Part shown: positions 19,923-32,200 of the stretch, piece by piece
Numbering within the stretch: the first letter of the stretch is position 1
Layout of the letters: each line of letters opens with the position of its first letter
DNA from: Bugulina stolonifera
Taxonomy: Eukaryota > Bryozoa > Gymnolaemata > Cheilostomatida > Bugulidae
Assembly (NCBI GenBank): GCA_935421135.1
Contig: OW285187.1
Location: 1,488,001 to 1,552,000, forward strand
DNA length: 64,000 bases
Reading direction: 5' to 3'
Program-made: the position numbers and the translations under genes
The notes under the pieces: model-generated
The model's input: the letters and a program-made list of their open reading frames with translations, nothing else
Database searches by the model: none
Told to the model about the DNA's origin: nothing

Positions 19923-22900
19923 ATGGCAGCAGTTTTGAAGAAGAAACCGGGACCCAATGGTCGTGCTGAGGAGTGGTCTAAGACGGGCACATGCTTGAAC
20001 AAGCCTAATGAGGGCTGGATACATTCAGCGCAAGAATTAGAAACAGCTTCTGGAATATGCTATGGCGTCAGGGTAAGAGCATGGTATAATACATGAATGT
20101 ATGTATCTATATGAATGTATGTATCTACATGAATGTATTATATGAGTAAAGGTACTGCCTCTACTAGTTCACACACAATCAGATGCTGTACTTGTTGTGT
20201 TTCAGTATATCGGCTGTATGGAGGTAGTAGTTTCCATGAAAACTTTAGACTTTGAGTCTCGGACAGCTGTTGCCAGGTAAGACTCTGTACTAGTCCCTAA
20301 CAATGGTAAAGTAATTAGCTGTAAGTCAAGTAGCTTGGTATTGAGGTGCCTACTGTGTTTATACGACAACTTGTGCTGGTATGTTATACTCTAATAAGGG
20401 TCTCTAGTGGAATGGCAGTGACTGACAGTGGCTTGACAATCATTTAGTGTAACAAACAAGTGCTTGATTGCAGGGTAAACACTCTCCTAGCTGTCATTAT
20501 AGATAATAGTATTTTGGTGTAGTTGATCAAATAGAGTGTATCTATTGTGCTATCATCACATTAGGATGACCAACTGAATGAGTATAGAACATGATGTAGA
20601 ATGTAGATAACATCCTGTTCAAATAATAGAATATACCTGTCCAACACCTTCAACTGATACTCACTGCTACCACTACATAGTACATAGTCAGTAGCTAGTA
20701 GCTAGTAACCCAACTAATACTAAACCCTGCATGTAATCAACTACTACTGACTGTTTATGACTAGTCAGCCTATGAACATGATTTATATTCTTTCGTTTAT
20801 CCACTAGTATATAGTATCCATTCTTAGAACTATTTGATGGTAGGTAGATGACTTACTATAGTTATACGCAGGTGTACATACATGTAGATGACTTACTGCA
20901 GTTATACGCAGGTGTACATACATGTAGATTACTTACTGCAGTTATACGCAGTTGTACATACATGTAGATGACTTACTGTAGATATACGCAGGTATACATA
21001 CATGTAGGTGACTTACTGTAGATATGCGCAGGTGTACATACATGTAGATGACTTACTGTAGATATACGCAGGTGTACATACATGTAGATGACTTACTGTA
21101 GATATGCGCAGGTGTACATACATGTAGATGACTTACTGTAGATATACGCAGGTGTACATACATGTAGATGACTTACTGTAGATATACGCAGGTGTACATA
21201 CATGTAGATGACTTACTGTAGATATACGCAGGTGTACATGCATGTAGGTGACTTACTGTAGATATACGCAGGTGTACATACATGTAGGTGACTTACTGTA
21301 GATATGCGCAGGTGTACATACATGTAGGTGACTTACTGTAGATATGCGCAGGTGTACATACATGTAGATGACTTACTGTAGATATGCGCAGGTGTACATA
21401 CATGTAGATGACTTACTGTAGATATACGCAGGTGTACATTATATTGTATGTTTTAGAGAATCAATATGTCGTGTGGCAGAGGCTTCAGGATTGAAATCTG
21501 CTATAAAACGTAAAAAGGTAAGTCCACCATTTAGTTAGCGTTTCCTACCAGAATGTGTACTTGGATAGCTGCCAACATACTGTACATTCCACTTATATGA
21601 GACAGCACACCATAGATAGTAGATCTACCTGCTATGTAATAGTAGCATCATGCTCTTATGCCCAACGGTCTATCTACATTGAGCAATAGTAAGTTACTTC
21701 ACTAGAATGTACTGCGTTTCTTATTTCTAAACATTTGCATCTGCTACTAATTTCTCTGCTGATACAACACATTCATGTATTCATGTACTGTATGTATACT
21801 CTATTATACTGTGTGTTAGACTAACATACAATATACAATACACACTGAAAATATAATTGTGTTAGCCTACAAATAATAATATAATATCATGCCCATAATT
21901 GAAATACCAAGGGACATTCTAGTCCATGATGCACATTCCTGTGGTGGAGGTACACATACATGACTATATTGTACACTTGAATTAATAAAGTATATTATTT
22001 TATTATATTTTAGGACAAGAGGATTACCAAGTTCCTGAGTGATAATCCAAACATGAGTAACGCAGGACTAGATGTTACATTCACAATCACCACAGACAAT
22101 GTTAGCATGGTAGCAATGGATTCTGGGAAACCCCTACTCAATCACAGTATGGAGGAGATTTCCTTTGCATCTGGTGGTGACGCCGTAAGTACAGTAAATA
22201 CTACACTACCTATCACATACTAAAGTATACTAACACTACCTATCACATACAAGAGTATAATACACTACCTATCACATACTACTGTATAACATGCTGTGAA
22301 CAATTGCATAAGCATTTGTGAATGTAGGCTTACCTGCAGGCTGTATTCTAAAGCACACGGAGCTATGTCAGTGTGTTTCATCGAGTTCTTGTATAAATGC
22401 TACAAGAAGGAAGTGAAATATTTACCATTTCTAGTCATGTTATAGCTTGGTGTCTTAGTTACATCATTTATTCTGCATATAATAATATTATGACCTTCTA
22501 ATAGGCCATGTTATGTTTCCCTTTCTCCCTGAAAAATAGACTACTGTTGCATGTGGTTACTACTACTGTGTACCAATAGACTATATGATTACTAGGTGTG
22601 ACTCACCAGCATATACCACTACTCTGACTAACTACAGTATGACTCTGTGACGTCATCTGTGTACACTATCCTTTAGGTGTGTGACGTCATGTCATACCAT
22701 GAGGCTGTCAATTTACTAGTTGAGCTCATTACTAGCCAACTAACTGAATAAATACCAATATGGCTGCCTGTACACTTACATGATGAGCTAAACAACATCA
22801 AGTAGCCTTTAGCTTGGCATGTTTAATAATAGTATGTGTGACTAAACTATTACTAAACATTGATGTGTATTATAAAAACACATTTCCTTCTATTGTGGAA

Positions 22901-25560
22901 ATGATGCTTGATTTCATTATAAAAAATAGTTTTCTTTCATAATAATAGCGTCCAGGGCGACTAGTTTTTAGTAGAGTAGTACCAGTTCACACAACATTAT
23001 TGTTATTATTATATTATACAGTGTGAAGGAGCAACAAGTAAGGGTAGAACTATCCTACCAAATGTTGTATACATTTAAACCATTAGGTAGTTAAACTATT
23101 AGTATAATAATATTATATTGAGGAATGCCTGGCCCAGTCACACCCTCCTTTCCACCTAGTATGTACAACATGTATTATATTGTAGCTAATTATCTCTATT
23201 ATGATAGTATACATGTGTTGTATAGCAATACCCAATCATATATACATGTATTTAATTGATTAGTTCCTAAAAGGTTTGAATAGACTGATTATATCCATAT
23301 ATTATATTGTATTAAGTTATCTATATTTAGTCTGTAGTATGTGTTAGTTATGACTAATATAGCACGTGATGTACACTGTAGGTACCATGTAGGTACCATG
23401 TAGGTACAATGTAGGTACAATGTAGGTAGGTACAGTGTCCCCTAGTTTATTGTATGTTATGCTATAATAGCTGTACAGTACCTTATCCCCTGACATCTTC
23501 TACATACCTGTACTACGTATCTTCTATTCTCAACACATAAGTATTGGCTAGATGTAATATAGATATTGGGTATACTGATATCACAATGCGGGTATAATAT
23601 ACCATCGTGTACATGTGTATGATTCAATGGGTGTAATAGCACTAACTCTATATTATTTATATTTCAGGAAACAGCTGACTTTGTTGCTTACGTTGCTAAA
23701 GATTCAGCCAATAAGAGAGCGTGTCATGTGATTGAATGCGATGGTGGGATCGCCTCTGATGTTATTATTACTATAGGTATGTGCATACAACTCCTAATGT
23801 TATTATTACTACTGAAATGCAGGAGTATATGAATATACAGTACAATATGCAGTGTATATTGTGTACATGTACAATGTATGTGTAGTACTATACAATGTGG
23901 ACTGTAACATAGCTATGAGGTAGGGGTTATTTTCTCTCATACTACTATTCCAGCTCAAGCCTTTGAACTGAGATATAAACAGATGTTGAAGAGAAAACAG
24001 CACCCTGTGGTTGTACCAGACAGGTAAGAATGGTAATAGTAGTATGTCCTGTAATGACAATTATACGTACTTACTCTACATGTGTATAGAATCTTATATT
24101 CACTCATTTACTTTACTGTACCTTCGGCATGGTGTATAGTCCCTGCACTTGTACTATAGCTACTAGTTAGTATGTGCTGTATTCTCAATTGTACTTGGTG
24201 TACTATAGTCTTGTACTTACTGTACTTACAGTGTTATACTTACTGTACTTACAGTCTTATACTTACTGTACTTACAGTGTTATACTTACTGTACTGCAGT
24301 CTTATACTTACTGTACTTTACAGACAAGTGAATGTAGAAGAGGAGTCAGCTTGGGGTGATGAGGAGCCCACCTACTATAACGAAGGGGCTGCCATTGAGA
24401 GCCTGAGACAAGAGAGAGAGAACAACTCCCTACTACCCCCTCCTATTCCTCCCTTACCAGACCATTACTCTGCTAGACCTAGTAACTTGCCTCTACCTGC
24501 TCCTTCCCCACCAGAGACGGGGGCTGCTATACCCGCCCCACAAGGCACCACCGCCAGCCCTCTTTATGAAAACACGGGCTCAGATCCCAAACCATCAGAG
24601 AATGCGTACTCATTAGCTGAAGCTGTTCCAACAGATACCAACTCACCAAGACATGAGCCTTGGTTCCATGGCAAGCTTAGCAGATACAATGTGAGTGTGC
24701 TTATAGCCCCCATCCTCAGTAGTAGTACATGTATGTGTACTTAGGCTAAAATATGTTCATACTCACCAAGACATGAGCCTTGGTTCCATGGCAAGCTTAG
24801 CAGATACAATGTGAGTGTGCTTATAGCCCCCATCCTCAGTAGTAGTACATGTATGTGTACTTAGGCTAAAATACGTTCATACTCACCAAGACATGAGCCT
24901 TGGTTCCATGGCAAGCTTAGCAGATACAATGTGAGTGTGCTTATAGCCCCCATCCTCAGTAGTAGTACATGTATGTGTACTTAGGCTAAAATATGTTCAT
25001 ACTCACCAAGTTCAGAGCAGTGATAGCCTTATTATCTATGCTATAGTTCCTTCTATTTCTATGGGTGTACAGTATGCTGCCCCGTTTTTGTTATAGGCTG
25101 AGAGAATGCTAACCTGTGATGGAGAGTTTCTAGTAAGAGAGAGTTCCAATAAGGCTGGCCAGTATGTGCTCAGTGGAATGAAGAATGGACTGGTGGTGCA
25201 CCTGCTACTAGTTGACCCCGAGGGAGTGGTGAGTATATTATAGACATAGTACATACATACACAGGGGAGATAACTCTAGCTGTATATTATAGTGAACATC
25301 CTAGTATACACGTATACACATGAATATAACAGTATATAATTATACAGTATATCAATGTGATATAATTATAATTTCTTGTAGTCCTACAGTCATGTAGCTA
25401 GTGGCAGTTGATAACTTCTCTAGTTGTTTATTTTCAGGTTAGAACTAAAGACAGGACATTTGACAATGTGTCCCATCTTATATCTTATCATAAAGACAAT
25501 CTTGTACCTATACTATCACAGGAGATAGAGCTGTACCTAAGTACACCCATACTCAAGTAG
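19923..25560 (+). CDS. SHC1: SHC-family adaptor (PTB-CH1-SH2)
   Basis: Adaptor that binds phosphotyrosine on activated receptors and recruits Grb2/SOS to start Ras signalling. Exons: 19923-20072, 20206-20276, 21457-21517, 22014-22184, 23668-23776, 23954-24023, 24324-24690, 25097-25228, 25438-25560, giving 417 residues. PTB domain about 39-196 ([47 protein letters not shown] by homology, here [11 protein letters not shown]). The CH1 linker is proline-rich and keeps two Grb2-type YxN sites: YYN at 228-230 and YEN at 292-294. SH2 starts at about 324 (WFHGKLSR) with FLVRES at 344-349, R347 binding phosphotyrosine. An in-frame TAG lies 6 bases before the ATG, supporting this start. There is no CH2 extension, so it resembles p52/p46. 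It is one ancestral SHC, so the symbol is approximate. Confidence 0.95.
20844..21441 (+). repeat. 40-bp minisatellite in SHC intron 2, ~15 copies
   Basis: Core units GATATACGCAGGTGTACATA and CATGTAGATGACTTACTGTA alternate to form a 40-bp period. Copies differ by a few substitutions. The array ends about 15 bases before the exon 3 acceptor (AG at 21455-21456). Confidence 0.93.
24196..24323 (+). repeat. 23-bp repeat containing multiple acceptor-like sites before SHC exon 7
   Basis: About five copies of TACTGTACTTACAGTCTTAT-type units. Each carries ACTTACAG, and the last is the real acceptor TGTACTTTACAG directly before 24324, so intron 6 ends in a ladder of near-identical 3' splice sites. Confidence 0.85.
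24641..25010 (+). repeat. 120-bp triplication of the SHC exon 7 end and donor
   Basis: Three copies at 24641, 24761 and 24881, with an exact 120-bp period and only one base difference seen (near 24874), plus 10 bases of a fourth. Each copy includes the coding bases for [16 protein letters not shown] and the donor GTGAGT (24691, 24811, 24931). Using the second or third donor would read into TAG after 18 residues, so only the first donor preserves the SH2 domain. Confidence 0.97.
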
Positions 25561-26896
25561 AAGTTGTATTTGGTGCTGACACTAATACAGCGAGTCTACA
25601 TTTATTACTATATAATACACTTGTAACAGTAATCTATAGTGGCTTCTATATTAGTAGTATTCTATACTATACACTACTAACCACATGGTGTTATACCTTC
25701 AATTAATGGGTATGATATTACTATTAGTGCAGGGCACAATTATACTATATTATTCCAATATGAAATATTTCTCACGTTAATACAAGGGTTACAGAGTTGG
25801 TATTGAGATATGATCTCTATCCAATACACCAGATACACTGATACTCGGTCCTTACCAAAGATCTGACAGGTGTGCACAGGTTCTCTGCATCTTCACTTTA
25901 TTCTATTAGTACATGTTTATATGTGAGGCTGTACTTGTATTATATATATATATTATTTACTTCCTATTTATGTATATAGTTGCTTTTTTATTATTATTAT
26001 TTCAAGTCCTTTTGTGAGGTTTACTTATGATGGAATATTTTTGACATTGTAATCAAATGCTATAAATTGATTCACATAGAGATGCACATTATATTTTGTA
26101 TTTTTCAGATGATAATACATGACTCTCAGTATTAGCTAACGCTGCATTGTTTATATTATTGTTGCCATGGGAAACCATTGACGGCCTCAAGGGCAGAGCT
26201 CATTGTAAACTAATATGATACCCTCCCCTTGAACTCTACGCTAGCCATTAATGAATTGATCATAGTGGTTAGGGGTGTTGAATACTTTCCAGCTTGAGAA
26301 GGAAATTCTGTTAACTAACAGGAACTTTGTACAGAACACTCACTCCCCACTCTCTCTATACACAAGCTGAGGGATTAGTACTACAATATGATATTGTATA
26401 AATATTTTCCTACACAGTACTTCCTGTGCACTAGTTAATAGAACATGAGTAACAACTTACCAATAGGGTCCTCCAGTAGTCTATATATTTAAAGCAGGAC
26501 TTTATCTTGATATGTTGAAGATAATACTGTCAAAACTGGTCTATTTATTACTAGCAAAGAATTTATACACTCATTGTGATTACATCATAAACATGTGAGA
26601 TACCATGACTGGAATCTGAATAATCTAGTGGTGCACACTACTTAATAATGTAGTAATATCAATATAGTACTATGGTGTTATTCAGTACCAGTATTAATTA
26701 TTTTTTTGTATTAGTACGCAGTAGTTACCAAATAGAGAATAAAAATTAATCAAACACTTCACCACCGAATAGTACATGTATAACTTGTCCTCCTATTACC
26801 TTGTATGAATAAGTGTGTAATATACAAAATACAATGTAGCTGTAGATAGTATTATACAATAAATATTCTGGTAGAATATATAATATATTATGCAGG

Positions 26897-27100
26897 AAAG
26901 AAGTAACTGGTTGAAGATTTCACGATCCATGATTTACCAAAAAATGCAGTCATTTTCTCATGCTATATGTAATGTAGTCTAGTCTAGGCTTGGTTAGTAA
27001 AATAGCTAGCTTTCAGCAAAGCTTTATATTATAGCATGCTAAAATGACTGCATTTTTTGGTAAATTATGGATTGTGGAATTTCCAACCAGTTACTTCTTT
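26897..27100. mobile_element. Inverted-repeat (hairpin) element, ~68-bp arms
   Basis: Left arm AAAGAAGTAACTGGTTG... and right arm ending ...CAACCAGTTACTTCTTT are inverted copies over about 69 bp with roughly 8 mismatches. They share TTACCAAAAAATGCAGTCAT and enclose about 67 bp. There is no coding content, consistent with an old MITE or foldback element. Confidence 0.8.
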
Positions 27101-28721
27101 CTATTTATTACAGTATTAGTATTCTTTGTATTATCCTACTGTACTACTACTACTACTACTACCACTACTATTGTTAGTAGTTGTACATGCATCAACCACT
27201 ACTGTCTACAGAACCTCTTGCTGGAGCCAACAATGTATATTCTCATCCCGTATCTTATGTTTATATGGCACTGATTCTATGGATTACTAAACAGTAAGAG
27301 TGATATTCAACTCCTACAGGGATCATCTACATCACTGATAATCCACAGGACACAACCTGTACATATATTGGCAGACATGTGACCACTTCAGCCTAGAGCT
27401 GACAAATTCAACTTCTCGCTTGTTTGCTGCAGGATAGACACTGAAAGATTTCGAAGAATAATGCATGAAAACAATAAAATTGTCTTTTTCCTGAATTGAC
27501 AATAAAATTGTCTCTTTCCTGAATTGTAGATCAATGGCGGTGTCAATGTATATAGGTTTGCCAGCTATGCAGGGAATTGACACTCTTAGCAGCACGGAGA
27601 CAAATTGCATAAAGAGAGCCTCAGCCAAGAATCCGCAATCCTTGGATAGTTTTTCACGAATATGAATAGTTGCGTTCAATAAAGAGCTGGTGAGGCACAC
27701 AGTTCTCTAATACCGTTATTCGATGTCACAACAGCTTGACTACCAACTCTTGCTGGTCTCCAGATAAGACGTTGCGCTATGAGCAATGTATCTACTACTC
27801 TTAGGGTAGCACAACTCCAACAGAACTAAGAGTGCTATTCTGAGTCTGTGATGAACTAGATGCAGTGTATCCAACAACACTATGAAGACATATACATTAT
27901 TATTAAAATTTGCCATGACAATCATCTGATTTATTCTACAGGTGTCTATACGTTATACTATATAATTCTCACAGGGTGATTGGCAGGCTTGTTTATCTCC
28001 TTATACATGTACATGTTGCTGTATTGTACATGCATTATTTTATCTATATGACCTGTTATACTCTACTATGCTCTACTCTTGCTACTAGTTTTCTATTTTT
28101 ATTCTTAGTTATATACATGTATATGTATTTTCTACACTACACTATATTCCTGGCACCTTTTTCTTCTATGATATTAAAACTGTATATACAGAGATCATTG
28201 TTCACTATCTCATGATTGTATGATATACAGTACGTTATACATTATTACAGCAGAACTTAAAAACATCCTCCAATATGCTTATGCTACAAAAAATATACCA
28301 ACTAATTTATTGTAGTCCACGGTATCCACAAAATGTCCTCCTTTTAAACCCCACATCTCATGAAACATACCGGTGTAATAATATACATCTGTAGGATTTT
28401 TACCCCCTCAACAACACATTAGTCCTGTTGTGGTATAAAACTTAAATACTTGATTACACTGTATCCCGAGATTCTTCAACGGTTAATTGCCCTATAGCCT
28501 AAGCTCCATAACTGTAAACTGAATGGGCCTTTTAAATTTTTGTGGCGTAAAACTTTGATATTCAATTGCACTGTAACCAGGGTTCCTTCCAGGTTCACTG
28601 GGCACCCCATGGACACCCACTTTCAACCAAAATTTTGATATCATAGCCTCATTGAAAATCTGTAGATGTACAAGTAGCTTAGAGTGTGTTTCAAACAAAT
28701 TTATTTATATGACTGGGCCAT

Positions 28722-29248
28722 AAATAAAGCCTCACAATGTAGACTAAGGTCCACTAAATAGAAATTGATATTTTTAAATAGAGCTGTAAGTTTGAACCAC
28801 AGTCTTGAGGCTTTATTTAAAAGCCTCGACAAATTTTTAAGGAGGCTATGATTTCCAAAATATTTGGGGAAAGGGGGGTCTCTAAGGGGTGTTTCAGATC
28901 ACAGTCTACAATTGCCCCAGAAACATGATTTTTGCATAAAAAGATACATACAGTATAGCTATATAGAAATAATGAAATAAAGCTGTGCTTTGTTTCATTA
29001 TTTCTATATAGTTATACTGTATGTATCTTTTTATGCAAAAATCATGTTTCTGGGGCAATTGTAGACTGTGATCCGAAACACCCCTTAGAGACCCCCCTTT
29101 CCCCAAATATTTTGGAAATCATAGCCTCCTTAAAAATTTGTCGAGGCTTTTAAATAAAGCCTCAAGACTGTGGTTCAAACTTACAGCTCCATTTAAAAGT
29201 ATCAATTTCTATTTAGTGGGCCTTAGTCTACATTGTGAGGCTTTATTT
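28722..29248. mobile_element. Long near-perfect palindrome (foldback element), ~258-bp arms
   Basis: The arms run from AAATAAAGCCTCACAATGTA at 28722 to its reverse complement ending at 29248, with only about 5-7 mismatches seen and a central loop of about 10-15 bases near 28987. Landmarks CAGTCTTGAGGCTTTATTTA, GATTTCCAAAATATTTGGGG and CAATTGCCCCAGAAACATGA occur once on each strand. No open frame spans it. It is a single-molecule hairpin of more than 500 nt. Confidence 0.92.
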
Positions 29249-30162
29249 TTATGACAGGCTTTTTTTATAGACCTGGATTCCCTAGATGTGCAACAACGGT
29301 TCCCATGGATACTCTATCACCATTATAATGTTAAATCACTTGGTTATAACTTTTTGTATAATATGCAGTTTTATTGTGTTATTATTATAATATATGTAAA
29401 AAGTGACATAAAATATAAAAAAATTTATTTTTTATTTTCTTTTCTACCATTCTATGAAATCTTGTACACAACAATACCACAGGAAGTATCTATTAGAAAT
29501 AATCCATACATAGTGTGCTAAGTACAACTACAATACCAAATATCACAATAAATGTGAATGGGCCCTCATCTTTCTCTTCCCAATTTGAGCAAGAGGAAAA
29601 TAGATTGAGAGAGGATAACTTCTAATTATCATCAATAGTTTAGGAGCTATAAAAGTACGTATATTATGTTTTATATAATGTAATGCCTAATATAATGGAA
29701 AAGTACATATATATCTAATAAGAACAAAGTCTAATCTTTTCATATCTACAAAAATATGTCTCTAGATTTAGGCCACAGGTCACCATTACTAATATTAATC
29801 AAAACAGGACACACTGTGCATAGATTTTTGACTACATTCCTAATATTTCAATGCTGGTCTAAGCATCATCATTAGAAGATAGATAATATTACAGAAAATT
29901 AAGGACTTTTTTATATAATATATAATGTTGTTTGGCAATTCTGGTATTCAGAATATTAGGAATACAATCATAAAAACTATAAAAAATGTGTCTATTTTAT
30001 TATTAATCATCAAACTATTAGCCAATACCAACATTTTCCAATAACTAATATTATGATTATGCATGTATAAAATATTGTAGCTAGTAGGTATATAACACTG
30101 TATATATACATTGTATAGTATACTAGACTTAAGTGTTATCTCCCCCTGGACAGAATCAGCTC

Positions 30163-30272
30163 TCACAAGTCCTCCTCTGGACACTTCAGATTCATCACCA
30201 GCTCCCTCCCACTCAGGCATGGAGCAGCACAGAACACAGTTGGGTGAATTTTCTGCCTAATCTCATATGGGC
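30163..30272 (-). pseudogene. Possible C-terminal exon of the M13 peptidase remnant
   Basis: After an acceptor-like TCTTTTAG the minus strand reads GPYEIRQKIHPTVFCAAPC and continues LSGRELVMNLKCPEEDL to a TGA stop, if the intron phase is 1. The pattern F-x-x-A...C..G....MN..KC near a C-terminus resembles the end of neprilysin/ECE-family M13 proteases (F..xF.C..GS.MNP..KC.VW), but the final VW is absent. It is linked to 33205-34144 only by this resemblance and by strand. An intervening exon with the expected FAQ..C segment was not found. Confidence 0.35.
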
Positions 30273-30287
30273 CTAAAAGACATAGCA

Positions 30288-30843
30288 TGACACAGTAGGT
30301 ATAACCCAGTATATGACACAATAGGTATAACCCAGTATATGACACAGTAGGTATAACCCAGTATATGACACAATAGGTATAACCCAGTATATGACACAGT
30401 AGGTATAACCCAGTATATGACACAATAGGTATAACCCAGTATATGACACAGTAGGTATAACCCAGTATATGACACAGTAGGTATAACCCAGTATATGACA
30501 CAGTAGGTATAACCCAGTATATGACACAATAGGTATAACCCAGTATATGACACAATAGGTATAACCCAGTATATGACACAGTAGGTATAACCCAGTATAT
30601 GACACAGTAGGTATAACCCAGTATATGACACAGTAGGTATAACCCAGTATATGACACAGTAGGTATAACCCAGTATATGACACAATAGGTATAACCCAGT
30701 ATATGACACAGTAGGTATAACCCAGTATATGACACAGTAGGTATAACCCAGTATATGACACAGTAGGTATAACCCAGTATATGACACAATAGGTATAACC
30801 CAGTATATGACACAGTAGGTATAACCCAGTATATGACACAATA
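30288..30843 (-). repeat. 26-bp minisatellite, ~21 copies
   Basis: The unit core is GGTATAACCCAGTATATGAC followed by ACA(G/A)TA. Copies differ almost only at that one G/A position. Because 26 is not a multiple of 3 and the unit lacks stops, long open frames with a 26-residue period occur in all three minus-strand frames. These are artefacts. Confidence 0.97.
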
Positions 30844-32200
30844 GCTGGTTTTGGTAGATTGAGCACAGGGCTCTCAAGCTCGGATTTTGAGTGCTTGCCC
30901 GGAGAGCTCGGGAGGCAATACTAAATCTTTAGTTTACATTGAATTTACTGTCAGTTTGATTTGATATTTCTTGCTAAGGTTATATTCGGCGGATTTAACT
31001 TTGAGGCCAGTTTTTACTGGTGCTACCAATTTTATAAAACATTTAGCATTTTTGGAAGATGCTGTCACAAGTGGTGAGGATGCTTGTAATGCAGTGTTTA
31101 GTGATCCAAAGGAGATTGGTGAGGAATTTAATTTTTGCAAAAATCTTACCCTAATTTATATGTTTCATATCTACTGCTCGCTGCGCTGGTGAAGCTGTCT
31201 TTTTCTAACATTGCTGTACTGGTGTTGTGGCAAAGTCTTTTGTTCACTTTTCTAGGCGATTAGGCACCATTGGTTCAAACCCCAGTCAGGGACTGGTTTT
31301 TTCATGGATTTGATGCAAGACTCTGACAGCTCCCACAGATAAATCCCTTAAATTAACAAAATTATAATAATTTTAATATTAGAAAAAAGCCAGTGAGTAT
31401 ATAAATAGTATATAAACTGGTGAAACTCCCTTACACAGGTATGTATTTTTGCCTTTTCCTTATAGCTGTTGTTCAAATAACATTACTGGTGCTATATACT
31501 AAGTCTACATGTAGGGTGTGACAAGGGAAATATATGTATTTTATTGTATAATACTTTTTTTCCTTATAGTTATGTTGATAAGCTTCAACTCCTTCCCTTC
31601 TCCAATGTTGATGTCAATGTCACAGCTGTTTTGTTGAATTACTATAGTTTTCATATTGTTGCAGTTACAGTCATTTTGTTGTTGTTTGTATTTATTTACT
31701 TTTGACAAAATATACTGTAAAATGTTGTAGTTCAGCATTTTGTAATAAATAAAGAAGTTGTTTTCTCTTTGACTACATGTACTTTTATTACAGTGAAAGA
31801 AAGATAAGGGGAGTTGTCGTGTTTTAAATAGTATAGATCTATTCATTCTTACAATCAATGCAGCAGTAACACAAAATTGAAGGGCACAAAGCACACTGAG
31901 TAGTTTGAAATATGAGGAATGGTCTACATTGGTACAGTGTACTTTATGTAATGAGGTTACTCATTAGCTATGAACCATAATTGGAAATTATCCTCTCTTA
32001 TTTTGTCTTGCTGAAATGGGAGAACAACTTCCAATTATAATCTGCAGCTTCTGAGTGACCAATGCATCCTTTAGGAAAGGGCCTAAGATTGCAGGTAGGT
32101 ACCGTTTACCCATTGTTTCACTTCGAACACTGCCTGAATTACATGTATGTACTGGGATTATTAGGCTGTGAGAAATTACTTAGGCTAACTCCTAGAGCAC
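30844..32200. other. Non-coding DNA between two minisatellites
   Basis: It contains a 73-codon plus-strand frame (30971-31192) and a 117-codon minus-strand frame (31541-31894, Asn/Lys/Ile-rich); neither is recognised. A B-box-like GGTTCAAACCC near 31272 lacks a matching A box. No M13 exon could be found here. Confidence 0.4.

Larger units (their letters stand above)
25561..30162. other. Intergenic, repeat-bearing; no gene recognised
   Basis: This lies between SHC and the M13 remnant. It contains two inverted-repeat elements (26897-27100 and 28722-29248) and an ACT/CTA microsatellite near 27139-27175. A 122-codon minus-strand frame at 27332-27700 shows no family features and contains a short internal duplication. 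The SHC 3' UTR must start here, but no confident polyadenylation signal close to 25560 was found. Confidence 0.5.

Noticed and set aside
27332..27700. 122-codon minus-strand frame
   Set aside because: No family signature. It contains an internal short duplication (TGACAATAAAATTGTC-type) and lacks supporting splice sites.
30163..30877. Three ~200-codon frames with 26-residue period on the minus strand
   Set aside because: Same cause: a 26-bp array without stops in any frame. Only the last ~36 codons of one frame (30163-30272) look like possible real coding sequence.
30971..31192. 73-codon plus-strand frame ending near FSDPKEIGEEF
   Set aside because: Possibly a fragment of something real, but with no recognised homology, start context or neighbouring exon it cannot be called.
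31250..31305. B-box-like GGTTCAAACCC suggesting a tRNA
   Set aside because: The T-stem does not pair well and no A box or acceptor stem is found at tRNA spacing.
31541..31894. 117-codon minus-strand frame rich in Asn, Lys and Ile
   Set aside because: Composition follows the AT-rich DNA. No motif was found, and it does not match the missing M13 exon that would be expected in this interval.
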